Assembly (NCBI GenBank): GCA_963678675.1
Contig: OY783199.1
Span: 12,928,709 to 12,992,708 of the forward strand
Length of the DNA: 64,000 nucleotides
Reading direction: 5' to 3'
Source: Xiphydria camelus
Lineage: Eukaryota > Arthropoda > Insecta > Hymenoptera > Xiphydriidae
The first letter of the stretch is position 1, and each line of letters begins with the position of its first letter. The position numbers were made by a program, and so were the translations under genes. The notes below the pieces were generated by a model that was not told the origin of the DNA, searched no databases, and was given only the letters and a program-made list of their open reading frames with translations. Shown here in pieces: positions 44,641 through 55,190 of this stretch.

Positions 44641-45019
44641 CGGTTGTGACGTCACGATCTGTACAAACAAATAGCTGTCAAACGGAGTTACCTATGTTTT
44701 TGCGGTGTTTTTCTGTGATTCGGAAAGTTTGTTGCTTCTACATCGTTTTTTGTGAAAGTGGCTGAAAATGCATGCACCACAAGTCCACAGGAAATCGTGT
44801 TTTGTGCCAAAATGCACGAATACTTATGTGCGAACTCCAGACAAAGTGTTTGTAAATGTGCCGAGAGACTATGACATGAGACTATGAGAGTTCGACTTCA
44901 GATACTACATAGAACGACGTAGAAACAACAAACTTTCTGAATCACAGAAAAATACGTTAAAAACACAGGCAACTCCGCTTGACAGCTGGTTGTTTGTACA
45001 GATCGTGACGTCACAGCCA
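44641..45019 (+). mobile_element. Hairpin with a THAP exon
   Basis: GGTTGTGACGTCACGATCTG at 44641 pairs with CAGATCGTGACGTCACAGCC ending near 45019, and the arms run inward past AACGGAGTT / AACTCCGCTTG. The loop encodes the start of a THAP domain. Confidence 0.7.
44768..44887 (+). pseudogene. THAP zinc-finger N-terminal fragment
   Basis: It is a 39-codon frame: MHAPQVHRKSCFVPKC then TNTYVRTPDKVFVNVPRD. The C-x4-C start and the FVNVPRD block fit the THAP domain found in P-element transposases and in host factors. The distal C-x2-H and the rest of the gene are missing; a stop follows at once. It is embedded in a hairpin, so it is likely a captured or leftover first exon of a THAP-type transposase. 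Confidence 0.6.
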
Positions 45020-45805
45020 ATCAGAGCCCGTTTTGATTTTGCTCAGTTGCTAATTTTAGCCGCAGCAGTTTTTACTTTAATTTATCGCAAATTTGTCTGT
45101 TTTTGGATGTTTTTAAACAATGATACGTGCAACACACATTCTTTACTTAACTCTATACTGCAATTACGCAACATTCGTAACTAGTGCACACACCCAATTG
45201 TGTTCAGCTCGACCTCCCACCACTTCATTTGCAGAGATCTACGAATACGCGCGCATTACATCTCCCACCAGCTTTACGTATCGTTCTATTACTCAGAGAA
45301 GAATTAATTTGCCACTCTGAAACTTGGATGTCTTATAGGATAAAATCTCAGCTTTCTTCTAAAATTATTTTAAAAAATAAAAAAATTGTCCGAATTAAGG
45401 AAAATTAAATTTATTTTTGATTTTCAAAAATTAGGGTCAAATTTTTAATTTAAAAAAAAATTGTTATGGCCACCAGAAAGCTTGTGGAAAAATCTATGAA
45501 AAACATTTCTAGTGAAATTTTGTTTAAGGCAATAGGAAAAAAGTTACAGATGTTTAAAAGTAAGGCTTTGCTTAAATAACCCAAAAATTGTACCCCTCGA
45601 CTTTGATAAATAATTATCAAAATGAATTAATTTTTGGTGTGAGGAGTACTATATAATAGGACTACAATTGGACCAATTTTTAGCCCGATCGGACAACTTT
45701 CATTTTCGAGGGTGGTACACTTAAGAAATTATGCCCCTTATATAGATCATCTCTTCCCGCACCATTTGTTTTGCTTTTTAATATTTTATTCAGTTCTTGA
45801 CTGTA

Positions 45806-46900
45806 GGGGAAGGGTGGACATAACGGCCAGTGCGGGCATAATGGCCAGACGGGTTTGTAACTTTGGCGAAAGAGAGTTCGCCTTCTCGTGGCGGAGCGTT
45901 TCGTCCCGGAGTCGGCCTGTGAACTCATCAGTAAGGCTAGGCCGACACCTGCCTTAGATGCTCTGTGCTGTCGGTCCTCCGAGAGTGTAAGGCGATTTCG
46001 GTTATATGTAGAAACCGTACCCGCACTAGCGAGAGGGACAGCGCCATCTGGTGGTGGTGGAACTGGACCGCTACATAACACTATATAGTGCTGCCATCAT
46101 GTGACAACTGCGTTAAGGTTATCCTCACAGTCTCCTTAGTTGCGTTGAGTCACTAGAAGAAAAAAGAACTGCGTCCATCACGAGTTATTGCAATTTTCGT
46201 GTTTTTTATACCCTCTGATCTAACGTAAGTCCTCACTTCGTGTAATTATTACAAATTTACAAAACAAGTTAGATTTTCAAAACATAATTATCTTAAAAGA
46301 GTGGTAACTTGACTACAAAATTCAATATTGAAAAATGGTTTATTGTTGTTTGGGGACAAGCTTTTGTTAGTGGCATCTGGGTGGGCACAATGGCCAGCAG
46401 GTGCCCAAGATGTTGTTTGTGGGCCCATGAACTGTGTGTTGGTGTCGAAGAAGAGGACGCTGAATATTTATGCGAAAACTGTAGCTAAACTAAAGATCAC
46501 TTCTTTTTTTATAAACGTTTTTTTTAATCAGTATTTTTATGAAGAAGCATCTTTCGTATTCAACATTATTAAAATTATGTTCTTTCATTGTTAATAAGTT
46601 AACATTTTCTGAAAATAAATATGTTTAATTTATGACTCGTTTTCTCAATTTATTAAACACTTTTTAGCTATATGGCCATTATGCACTACCGATGTGGGCA
46701 TAATGGCCACTTGGGTATTTTTAGTAAATTTTACAATTTAGGTACTTTCCCTTTTTCCAACTACAACGGGAAAAAAAATCTTACATGCATTATAAGATGG
46801 TTGTTGTGTATATTATATGATTTTGAAGTTTCCAAATCGATTAAAAATCAGTTAAAATATTCAATAAACCTTAGCCTAGCCATTATGCCCTTCCTTCCCC
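45806..46900 (+). mobile_element. TA-target element in the MADF exon
   Basis: Tips GGGGAAGGGTGGACATAA and, reversed, GGGGAAGGAAGGGCATAA are flanked by TA (45804-45805, 46901-46902). With one TA kept, the MADF codon TAC is restored. GGCATAATGGCC words repeat inside. It keeps a PHD-like finger remnant. Confidence 0.85.
46378..46488 (+). pseudogene. PHD-like Cys-rich tail of a pogo/Tigger-type protein
   Basis: The frame reads ASRCPRCCLWAHELCVGVEE and EDAEYLCENCS then TAA. The spacing (C..CC.WAH..C ... C..C) is that of the small PHD-like finger seen at the end of many insect pogo/Tigger-type transposases. Nothing else of the gene is found between the tips. It supports a pogo or related TA-target superfamily for this element. 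Confidence 0.55.
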
Positions 46901-47112
46901 TATACGGTTTTGATTGATTTGATCCTTCTACGAATTTCTTCAGTATTTACTTTCATCCCTACAGCATTCAATTCTTCCACAAGTTTTTTCATACTCTTAT
47001 CCCTAGCATTTCTGTCACGATATTTATCCGATCCGTTGTTCCATAATGTATCGTACTTCTCATATATTTCCAGAAATTCAATAATATTTTCATTATTCCA
47101 CTTAGCACTCAT

Positions 47113-47450
47113 TTTTCATTGTTATTATGTACCGTAAAGTGGTGATACTTTGTGACTGGGGGGGGGGGGGACATTGTGTCAGAGCATAAAATTATAAACC
47201 CTCAAATTTTGTGCCCAAATTTTTAATAACACTTCGCCGGTACCTAATGGGTATGCAACTATACTTAGGCCCTTCGCATACTACGCTACGCAGGTTCTGA
47301 TACTCCACGACTCGAGTATCGTGACGACTGCCGCAATACATTCTAATGGACGTTTGCACACACCACGCGACGCGACTTTCGTCGGCGACGCTAGTCTCCC
47401 GCGACCGCCATGCTCAAGTCGCCGATACTCGCTTCGCCGAGACTGTTCCG
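47113..47450. other. Spacer upstream of MADF-BESS, with a GTCGCGA-rich end
   Basis: A 12-base G run lies at 47159-47170. From TTAGGCCCTTCGCATAC (47268) on, the words CGCGACGC, TCGCCGA and ACTCGAGTATCG recur; this looks like one end of a further repeat family. No gene seen. Confidence 0.4.
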
Positions 47451-47454
47451 TCGC

Positions 47455-47935
47455 ACAATTAAGTTTTCTTTTATTTTACAACGATTTATTTTGTTGTTTG
47501 GCAATATGTTTATATGTATTCGAAAGAGCTCTTTCTGCTCTACAAAACTGTTATAATTGTTATTTCGAATAATTGAATTTTTTATTACTTTTCTGGCTTA
47601 GAAATGGAGTATCCAGGAGGCAAAAATCAGCAGTTTCAACATCTGCTTTTCTTCGCTTTTCATCGAGGTCAAAAAGCAGCCGCTCGGGACATTTGCGACG
47701 TGTACGGAGAAAGTTTTATAGGCGAGTCTTTGATTAAAAAAAATGTCGAAAATGTTGATTTTTGCCTCCTGGATATTCCATTTCTAAGCCTGACAAATAA
47801 TAAATAATTGTTATTCGAAGAAACAATTATAACAATTTTATAGAGGAGAAAGAGCTCTTTCAAATAAATATAAACACTTTGTAAAACAGCAAACAAATCG
47901 TTGTAAAATAAAATAAGATTAAAGAAAGCGCTACC
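47455..47935 (+). mobile_element. Hairpin MITE with a mariner N-terminal fragment
   Basis: TTTTACAACGATTTATTTTG pairs with CAAACAAATCGTTGTAAAAT; an inner stem pairs AAATGGAGTATCCAGGAGGC with GCCTCCTGGATATTCCATTT. The loop encodes part of a mariner transposase. Confidence 0.75.
47604..47750 (+). pseudogene. Mariner transposase N-terminal (HTH) fragment
   Basis: The frame gives QHLLFFAFHRGQKAAARDIC then DVYGESFIGES, which matches the first helix-turn-helix of mariner/SETMAR-type transposases (FxRGxxAAxxxICxVYG). After about 50 codons it runs into the palindrome and is no longer homologous. The DDD core is absent. The lead-in MEYPGGKN also lies in the stem. Confidence 0.7.
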
Positions 47936-47999
47936 AACTTATTTTCCAACCCAATAGCATCGCAATCATAAAAACTTCGCCAAACTAGGGTTAATCTCG

Positions 48000-48315
48000 C
48001 CATCAGCGAAGCGGTATATTTCGGCGAATCCAATGCTGCTAATGAGTTCGCAGTCCCGCACCTTTCCTGAATAGGTTAATTACTGGACGAGTCGAAATGA
48101 ACCTTTGTTTGCCGAAATATTCGATTATCTATTGAAATCGTCATTTCTCTCCTTTACAAAGCTGAATGCATTTCGAATGCATTCGGAATATAGCAGTATC
48201 TGCGAGAAGTGGTTCATTACAATTCGTTCGGTAATTAGCCTTCCGGGAAAGGTGCAGGACTGCGAACACAATAGCAGTCTTTGTTTGTCGAGATATACCG
48301 CCCGAACTGCGTGCA
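48000..48315. repeat. Dispersed hairpin MITE, copy 2 (fullest)
   Basis: Ends GCGGTATATTTCGGCGAATC and reverse GATATACCGCC. TTCGCAGTCCCGCACCTTTCC pairs with GGAAAGGTGCAGGACTGCGA. Related copies: 1405-1620, 63235-63490, piece at 20285. Confidence 0.7.
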
Positions 48316-48516
48316 CTATAATGTGCACTATAACAGAATTTGTAATGTATATGAGATTCTGAGAAACAGCGATTAATGTTTTATAACGGTCAAATTTGGA
48401 AGTAAAATTCCTTGATTCCGTTTATGATTTTCTAGAAATTTGTCAGTTTAGTGAATACTTCGTTCGCTCGATCAAAGTTACTTCGTATACAGAGAAAAGA
48501 GTTTATAAATAGTATA

Positions 48517-49178
48517 TATTGTGCAACAAGGGCTGAAAGTTGGCGATTGCCGACGAGTGTGAAGTTTGCTGCCCGAGCGAAGCGAGGGCTGCAATCACAC
48601 TCGTCGGCGTCAACTTTGGTCCGTGCTGCACACGATATTTTTTATAACAAGTGAATGCAAGTGGTGCTTTTCATGCTAGTTTTCAGGGACGAAAGTGAAC
48701 GAAAATTCACCCAAGGGACGAAAGTGAAGCAAGTATAAACTGCGCATGCGCGAGCTCAACTTTTCTATCCTAGCGTGCAATTTGCTATTTTCATCCCGTA
48801 AAACTAGCATGAAAAGCACCACTTTCGATGCACGTGTTATAAAATAGTATATTGTGCAATAAGGGCTGAAAGGTGGCGATTGCCGACGAGTGTGAAGTTT
48901 GGTGCCCGAGCGAAGCGAGGGCTGCAATCATACTCGTCGGCGCCAACTTTGGTCCGTGTTGCACATAATACTTTTTATAACAAGTGCATGCAAGTGGTGC
49001 TTTTCATGCTAGTTTTCAGGGACGAAAGTGAACGAAAATTCACCCAAGGGAAGAAAGTGAAACAAGTATAAACTGCGCATGCGCGAGCTCAACTTTTCTA
49101 TCCTAGTGTGCAATTTGCTATTTTTGTCCCGTAAAACTAGCATGAAAAGCACCACTTTCGATGCACGTGTTATAAAAA
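48517..49178. repeat. Two tandem 332 bp units with inner palindromes
   Basis: Units begin near 48517 and 48849 and are ~95% alike by eye. Each has GCCGACGAGTGTGA facing TCACACTCGTCGGC, and AGTGGTGCTTTTCATGC facing its complement. A fragment of the same repeat is at 51015-51100. Confidence 0.8.
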
Positions 49179-49639
49179 TGTATACTTGATTACGGCGAAA
49201 TAGTATCTTATATCAGAAGGCGGTAATGGGGCGCCTTCGGCAAGCCCCATCCCCCCGCCATACCTCGTTCTACGATATGAACATAGTCTGAAAAATCCGA
49301 GAATTAAAGCCGAATGACATACAGGGTGTCCCATTTGAAACAATCCACCTAAATATTTCCTGAGGGGGGCAAGTGACAGGAAATTTTTAGAGACATAAGT
49401 TGTAGGGTTTCGAGGGCGACATTTGAGGCATGCATTTTTTGAGCTTTCAAGGCCATGCTTGCAAGCTGCAAGCACAAGGAGCCTTGATGCGTGTTGGCGT
49501 GGATGATTGTTCCGCTAATCCATTCACCAACCGTACTTATGGAATGTAAACAATAACAAAGAATTCCCCATTACCTCGAGAATTCTGTTATTCGAAACAG
49601 TTTCAATTCAACCAGAATCGAGTTAGTATCGCGTGTAAT

Positions 49640-51452
49640 TTGATTAAACACATTACGATGTACTCAGCGAGTGAAATCTTGGATATTTTACTCGTATTAG
49701 GAGAGTGCCGAGGATTCTATCGAGCCACTGCCCAGACATATCGAGAACGGTGCCCTAATCGCCGACGTCATCCCCCACATGCAGTAATTCGTAACATTGA
49801 ACGAAATTGTAGGAGAGGGCGAATTTATCGACGACGGCAACTACAACAACAAGGCATTAATCGTAATGATCCTCGAGCTGTTGCCATTCTCGCTATGATT
49901 CTCATGAATCCACACATCAGTTTGAGAGAAATCGAACGAGATTTAGGTGTACCACGGAACACCGTCTAAAGAGTACTCCGATCTGGCCGCTACCATCCGT
50001 ATCACATAACGTTGACTCAAGCATTATCCACGCAAGACCGACGGAATCGTGTCGACTTTTGTAATTAGGCCTTGCAAAGACTGAATGAAGATCCGAATTT
50101 TTTTCCAGTACGTTCTCTTCAGTGACGAGGCAACGTTCTAGAGTACTGATTCATTGAATCTTCACAATTGTCATTATTGGTCAAGGGAAAATCCTCGTTG
50201 GAGTCAACACATTGATCAACAGTATCGTTGGAAAGTGAACGTGTGGTGCGGTATCGTCGATGAGCAAGTGATAGGTCCATACTTTTTTGATGGTAATGTC
50301 ACCGGTCAAAATTACCTGGAATTCTTACGTAATCAGTTACCAGCACTGATGGAGAACGTGAACTTGCAGACGAGACAGAGAATGTAGTTTTTGTCACCCA
50401 GTATCAAAAACCTCGGTTTCTCGATCGTCCTCGACGCTTGTGAAATCGTGTTTCACGCACTGAAGCTACTCAGTGTGTGAAAGTACCTGCGCAGTGCGTG
50501 AACACTTTTTTCTGCACTGGAGAAATAGTTGTGAAGTTAGCAGTCAGTGAATCCAACCGAATGTCCAACACTGCGCATGCGCCGAGAGACTACACAGTTG
50601 ACAGAAAGCCGGTACACATAACCACAAAACGGTGAATTGTAGTTTTATAGTGTGAAATAAATAAAAACTCGTGACAATGGATCCCGATTTTATTCAACAA
50701 TGGAACCAGTGTTGGTTGATACATTATTGCTTATCAGTGTCTAACTATGAATTTGTTGATTTTTTTTGTTGTCCAAAAAATGCATATTTAATTTTTTTTT
50801 ATATTGATAAAAGTTCATAATTTTACTCTAACTTTCAATGTGTTGATTTTTTCTTTCTTTTCTTTAAAAAATATGTTTTATGATCTTTTTTTTGGGGGAG
50901 GGGCTCCCCCCCCCCTCCGTACCGCCACCCCGGACCCCGTTCGCGCCCACGCTCCAACCTCGGTTTTGACACTTTGGTGACAAAAAGTCAAATTCAATAT
51001 TCGTGCGTTTCGCGCCGTTTTTAACTCGTGTGATTGCCGCACTCGCTTCGCTCGTGCAGCAAACTTCACACTCGTTAAAAACATGCGCTTCACGCACTCG
51101 TATCGAAAATAACTATTCAACAGGATGGCGCTCCACCTCATTTCGCTCGAGCTGTGAGGAATCATCTGAATGGTGCCTTCCCAAATCGTTTGATTGGTCA
51201 GGGTCTTTACATTCCATGGCCTCCACGATCACCGGATCTTACGCCACTTGATTACTACCTGTGGGGCTTCGTCAAAGACGTTGTTTACGTGAATCGGCCG
51301 ACCACTCCGGTAGACTGACAGTGACGTATCAAGGAAGCTATTGCAAGTATTACGCCCCAAGTTCTTCGAAGGGTTGTTGGAAATTTTCGCCGCCGAATTG
51401 GGTTGTGCTTGCAAGCCAACGGTGAGAACATTGAACAACTCGTGAATTCATG
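49640..51452 (+). pseudogene. Tc1/mariner-family (DDE_3) transposase, broken
   Basis: 49658-49969 gives the N-terminus (MYSASEILDILLVLGECRGF, RATAQTYRERCPNRR, ISLREIERDLGVP). Stops and a shift lie at 49970-50155. 50154-50390 gives HWSRENPRWSQHIDQQYRWK and VNVWCGIVDEQVIGPYFFDG. After the insertion 50391-51115, the reading resumes with QDGAPPHFARAVRNHLNGAF, PWPPRSPDLTPLDYYLWGFV and VLRRVVGNFRRRIGLCLQ. The family and order are clear: an insect IS630/Tc1/mariner-type gene with D..D..D residues. TGA at 51316 and others make it dead. Confidence 0.8.
50391..51115. mobile_element. Insertion in the mariner-type gene
   Basis: TTTTTGTCACCCAGTATCAA at 50393 faces the reversed CTTTTTGTCACCAAAGTGTC at about 50970-50989, with AACCTCGG in both. 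The last ~110 bp (51005-51115) are a piece of the GCCGACGAGTGTGA tandem repeat, so the right limit is uncertain. Confidence 0.55.
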
Positions 51453-51975
51453 AGCGCATGAACCTCCACACATGTTTGCGCTATTTTTTCTTTTTTTTTT
51501 GCGCAAGGGATGCGAGCAGGCTTTACCTCCACGTGGTGCATTCTGGGTCATGCTAAGAAAGTCTGAATCTTCAGTTTGATACCAGAACTCATTTTCGTTG
51601 CATTTTTCGAGTAAAATCGAAGGAATTGACATGGATGATGAGGTATTTGAAAACAACTCATCAAGACGGACAAGTTTCATTGAGGTGAAAAATGCGATTG
51701 CCATTTGAAAAAAGCTCCTTGTGCTTTCAGCTTGCAAGCATGGCCTTGAGAGCTCAAAAAATGCATGCATCAAATGTCCCCCTCGAAACCCTACAATTTA
51801 TGTCTCTAAAAATTTCCTGTCACTTGCCCCCCGTATTAGATATTTAGGTGGATTGTTTCAAATGGGACACCCTGTATACTATTTTTCCTCACGAATGCCC
51901 ATTTACGAAGAGTGGTGGGAGGAGGAGGAGGGGGGTTTAGGGGCTAAGCACCCCCATTGAAAAAATAGCAAACAT

Positions 51976-52302
51976 TTAAAGCAATTTTATAAACTCAGCC
52001 TCACGAGCTTCATTGAGGACATCCTCCGGCATGTTGTTGTCGTCAGCGAGGTTATTATCACTTTCTACATTCTCTTGATAACTCAACGAATGTAAATTTA
52101 TCTCTACACTTGATGTCGAAGTACAATTTTGTTCTTGTTTCGCGATATTTTGAAATTCGTCACCTTCTTCATCGCTGTTCGGGATATGGCGCTTTTTCTC
52201 TCCATATTTTGATTTTACACTTATAGGTTTGGTATACTCTCGTGCGTCCTTCAGTCGACTCGCATGAATCGATTCGATACGGTTAATTGCACGTTGCGAT
52301 CG
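51976..52302 (-). CDS. Unidentified open exon, acidic C-terminus
   Basis: The minus frame is open for 108 codons after a TGA at 52303 and has only a late Met. It reads RAINRIESIHASRLKDAREY, TKPISVKSKYGEKKRHIPN, then SDEEGDEFQNIAKQ and a Ser/Asn/Asp-rich end (ADDNNMPEDVLNEAREAEFI). This looks like the true end of a nuclear protein: a basic KSKYGEKKR stretch and an acidic tail. I cannot name the family. It lies between a mariner-type element and a pair of short direct repeats. It may be a host exon or the last exon of a transposon gene. Confidence 0.35.
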   Translation of the reverse strand, partial: RSQRAINRIESIHASRLKDAREYTKPISVKSKYGEKKRHIPNSDEEGDEFQNIAKQEQNCTSTSSVEINLHSLSYQENVESDNNLADDNNMPEDVLNEAREAEFIKLL

Positions 52303-52452
52303 TCAATTTGAAAAAGACCCACTTCGGACTAAGCAATCGCACCAATCAGAGTGTAACAGTGTCAGCTGACGAAGTGAGATAGCTATACTCTGCTCATTTC
52401 ACGTTCCTTTCGTCAATTTGAAAAAAGGACCCACTTCGACTAAGTATTCGCG
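52296..52452. repeat. Direct repeat pair
   Basis: CGTCAATTTGAAAAAGACCC at 52300 recurs, with CACTTCG(G)ACTAAG, at 52407. Spacing is about 107 bp. Confidence 0.6.
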
Positions 52453-52606
52453 TCAGTCCGAGTAAAGTGTTTTTAATAGTCTACGGACTCCCAGCCGGTG
52501 TCACGCGCGAAAAACGCCATTTACGGTCTAAAAGTAGTCTGAGAAAGGCCTCGAAATGGGCATGAATGAGGAAAAAATATTTTGTTGAGCCAAGTAAGTA
52601 AATATA

Positions 52607-53005
52607 CCGGATGATTCTTTAATATTGCGATAAACTTCAAGGATGGGTTCCTTGGATGAAAATAAGAAAACAAATTCCTATGAATAATGGTCCGGAAACG
52701 CTGAGTTTCGGAGAAACAGAGTGTTGGATTTTTATACAAATTCTCTTCCACTAACAAACAGTACAAAGTTCTTTAATTTAAATGGAAATAAATATGTTTA
52801 TTTGTAATAATAGATGATACACCAAGCTAAGGAAAATGCACAGTGAAGCAAGAAAATAAATTATTAGAACAAATTAACGAAAAGAAAGAATTTATATAAA
52901 CGAAACTCAGCATTTCCGGACCCATGTTCATAGGATATTTTTTTTCTTATTTTCATCCAAGGAACCTGTCGTTGAGGTTTATCGCAATATTAAAGAATCA
53001 CCCGG
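52607..53005. mobile_element. Hairpin MITE, 399 bp, TA target
   Basis: Tips CCGGATGATTCTTTAATATT and reverse AATATTAAAGAATCACCCGG. TA on both sides. The arms are complementary past GGTTCCTTGGATGAAAATAAG. Just before it, 52525-52580 repeats 37916-37970. Confidence 0.8.
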
Positions 53006-53312
53006 TATATTAATTATTAGAATGTCTCTTTCATTCAAACAAAAATAGAGTAAGAGCTAATGAATATTTACTTGGTTCGATGAAACATGTCTTTCGCCAT
53101 AATCAAGTACTCTAAGGGAAGAGGTCTAGTTAAATACGAACCTATATAATAGAAAAGTTTATTTCAGATAAATAGACATTTATTTACATCGAATAAGTGT
53201 CTATTTAAATTACATTAATTTTTGCATATCTCTTTAATCGAGTACGAACCTAGGATATATCCGGTTTTACACGTGAGCTCCTCATTTGTATCTTAACCCC
53301 CTCTTTAGTGTT

Positions 53313-53526
53313 AGGCCTAACTCAGACGGTGCGACTTTCCTGCGACCGTTTTGTCGCACTGCTGTCGAGAGTAGCAGAGACGCGGCAAACCAGCATGGAG
53401 TCGCAGTAAAGTACTTAGACGGTGCGGCTCGTCGACGACAGTCGTCTCCATCTACTCTCTACAGAGTGCGACCGTTTTGTCGTACTGCTGTCGCAGAGAA
53501 GTCGCACTGTCTGAGTTAGGCCTTAG
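53313..53526. mobile_element. TIR element with GTGCGAC words
   Basis: Tips TAGGCCTAACTCAGACGGTG and reverse CACTGTCTGAGTTAGGCCTTA. GTGCGAC, GTCGCAC and GACCGTTTTGTCG recur about ten times in 214 bp. No ORF. Confidence 0.7.
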
Positions 53527-53994
53527 AGACGAGCAATGGTACCCTTGCTCACCAGGCATGGGCTTCGGAAAATGCCCAGCGTCATCTCTTGTTCCACCCT
53601 CCTCCAGCCAATCAGGGCGCACCAAATCAGCCCACGCTATCCCCACCACATTGCAATTACTGTAACATGTAAGATATATAAGCCACAACCAAAGGCGCGT
53701 TAATCAGGGCACACAGAGTCTTACCGGAGCTCTCGCGCCAGTCGGACGTTTAAGTAAGTGCAGTGTAGTGCAATTCAATACAAGGACGGTCGCATAGTGA
53801 TCTCGACACACATCTCACCGGCGACCTCGCCGCCAAGGACCACAATCACCGGAGCTCCCAGCGCCAGCCATTGGCTCCATAACCAGGTAGGAAAGCGGCT
53901 GCCCCGCCGGGTGGCAGTCGCCGCCCTCGCTAACAGGCCCTTCTCAGGACCCCTTGTAACTTAAATTTGCCTTGTTCAACGCCCTAACGTCGCA

Positions 53995-55190
53995 ATGAGC
54001 CTCAGTCAGGAAGGTCTTCCTCAGAGAAGCCTCGTCAACGTCGCTCCCAGCGAGCAAGCTTCCCTCCAGACAGGTTTCGTGTCCTCTCCTATCACCATTG
54101 AATCAATGAAAGCGTTAGACGCGGAAATCTTCCAGTTCCAAGCGGAACGTGATCAAATAGCCATCCGTATGGCCCAGATTGACGAGTGTCTGTCACAACT
54201 CCTGGCCCGCAAAAACTCGGCCCAAGATGCTCCTCCGCCCTCCGGAAACGCCAACTCCCAAATCCCCTCCTCGCCGCCTGCCGCGACTCAATCCAGCCCC
54301 TCTATGGAGACCGACGAGAACCCCCTGGCAAATCCAGACGCGAAAATCGAATAAGCATAGGAGAACTAGCCCTCCATCGACCAGTTCCTCGGAGTCTGAC
54401 TCTGACTCTGTTTCTGAGCCAGTTGCCGAGGAAAATGGCACCTCCAACCTTCCTCCCATCTGCATCAAGCAGAAGAAAGAGTAGTACAAACTCCGTGAAT
54501 TCCTAGCGGATAACAACATCGCCCCCCGTCAAGCAGTAAACTCTTCCGACTCGATAGTTTACCTCCAGTCGGTTAACGATTTCCGTCTCATCACGGCCAA
54601 ACTGGACTCGGAAAAAATCCAATTTACTACGAATCAGTTCAGACAGGATAAAGACCTCGGTCGTGTTCAGGGGCATTGAGGAGTCCCTGTCCGAAGACGA
54701 TGTCCGGTCTGAGCTTGTGACGAAGGGTTTGCCGATAAAATCTGTTTATCGCATGCGGAATGGTGATAAAATTTGGCCCCTGGTTAGCGTCAAGCTCGAC
54801 GTATAAACTCTTGCCGGACTCGACGTAAAAACTGAGCCGAAAAAAAAGTCGAATCTAGTCGCGCAGTATCGCCGTTGCATGAAATTCCGGCACACGGCAA
54901 ACTACTGCCGCGCCAAATGGGTTTGCGCCTTCTGCGCAAAAAATCACGAAACTTCCGCCTGCCGTTCAAAGGACAAACCGAGCAAGTCTCCAATCTGCGC
55001 CAATTGCGGCGGCCCACACCGCGCCACCTACCGTGGTTGCCCCAAAGCTCCACAAACAAACACGGCCCCTCGTCCTCGAGTAGCGCCTCCCACGCCGCCG
55101 GCCTCCGCCCCGGTGCGGCTGCGTTCTTACCTAGCCGGCCGGCAGGCAATGTACCTTCGCCCCAAAACGCTCCATCTCCTCCGAACACCC
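53995..55190 (+). pseudogene. LINE ORF1 (gag-like, zinc knuckles)
   Basis: ATG at 53995 opens a 119-codon frame with a heptad-like middle (ALDAEIFQFQAERDQIAIRM) and a Ser/Pro/Gln-rich tail. Frameshifts follow near 54350 and 54640. The later frames carry LREFLADNNIAPRQAV, FRGIEESLSEDDVRSEL and three CCHC knuckles (CMKFRHTANYC at 54877; CAFCAKNHETSAC; CANCGGPHRATYRGC near 55000-55040). The order coiled coil, RNA-binding PRE_C2HC-like part and knuckles is that of Jockey-clade ORF1, which coats the RNA. A Pro/Ala-rich end runs into ORF2. At least two shifts make it dead. Confidence 0.75.

Larger units (their letters stand above)
40028..45736. mobile_element. 5.7 kb long-armed element (nest) in the MADF exon
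   Basis: Left GGGGCATAATTTCTGAAGTG and right, reversed, GGGCATAATTTCTTAAGTG start ~550 bp inverted arms (40028-40572 and 45196-45736). CTTAT occurs on both sides (40023-40027, 45737-45741); removing one copy with the element restores the MADF frame. The inside holds at least five more elements. No own transposase is left, except perhaps the THAP exon. Confidence 0.8.
38525..47112 (-). pseudogene. MADF-BESS gene of a Harbinger element, split by two insertions
   Basis: Coding parts, minus strand: 47112-46903 (MADF start, MSAKWNNENIIEFLEIYEKY), 45805-45742 (YSQELNKILKSKTNGAGRDD), 40027-39945 (KLVWFEIADKSLRNV) and 38923-38525 (BESS motif, DDDLDYFGKYVMSSLRILPP). The first three are one exon cut by the elements 45806-46900 (TA duplicated) and 40028-45736 (CTTAT duplicated); 210+64+83 nt is 119 whole codons with no stop. 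A GT-AG intron (39944-38924) joins in phase to the 133-codon last exon. MADF-BESS proteins are DNA-binding partners; Harbinger elements often carry one. The stop lies in a repeat tip, so the true end may be lost. Confidence 0.75.
49322..51874 (+). mobile_element. Tc1/mariner-type element with long tips
   Basis: TA flanks both ends. Tips CAGGGTGTCCCATTTGAAAC match inverted at 51855-51874, and the match goes on for ~170 bp with differences. The broken transposase inside is interrupted at 50391. Confidence 0.85.

Noticed and set aside
45680..46081. 133-codon minus frame as one gene
   Set aside because: It crosses the edge of the inserted element; only its last part (ELNKILKSKTNGAGRDDLYK) is true MADF coding.
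51285..51773. 162-codon minus frame
   Set aside because: It overlaps the 3' part of a clear transposase on the plus strand and the tip of its element.
54193..55188. Minus frames of 108 and 132 codons
   Set aside because: They are antisense shadows of the LINE ORF1, which has zinc knuckles on the plus strand.
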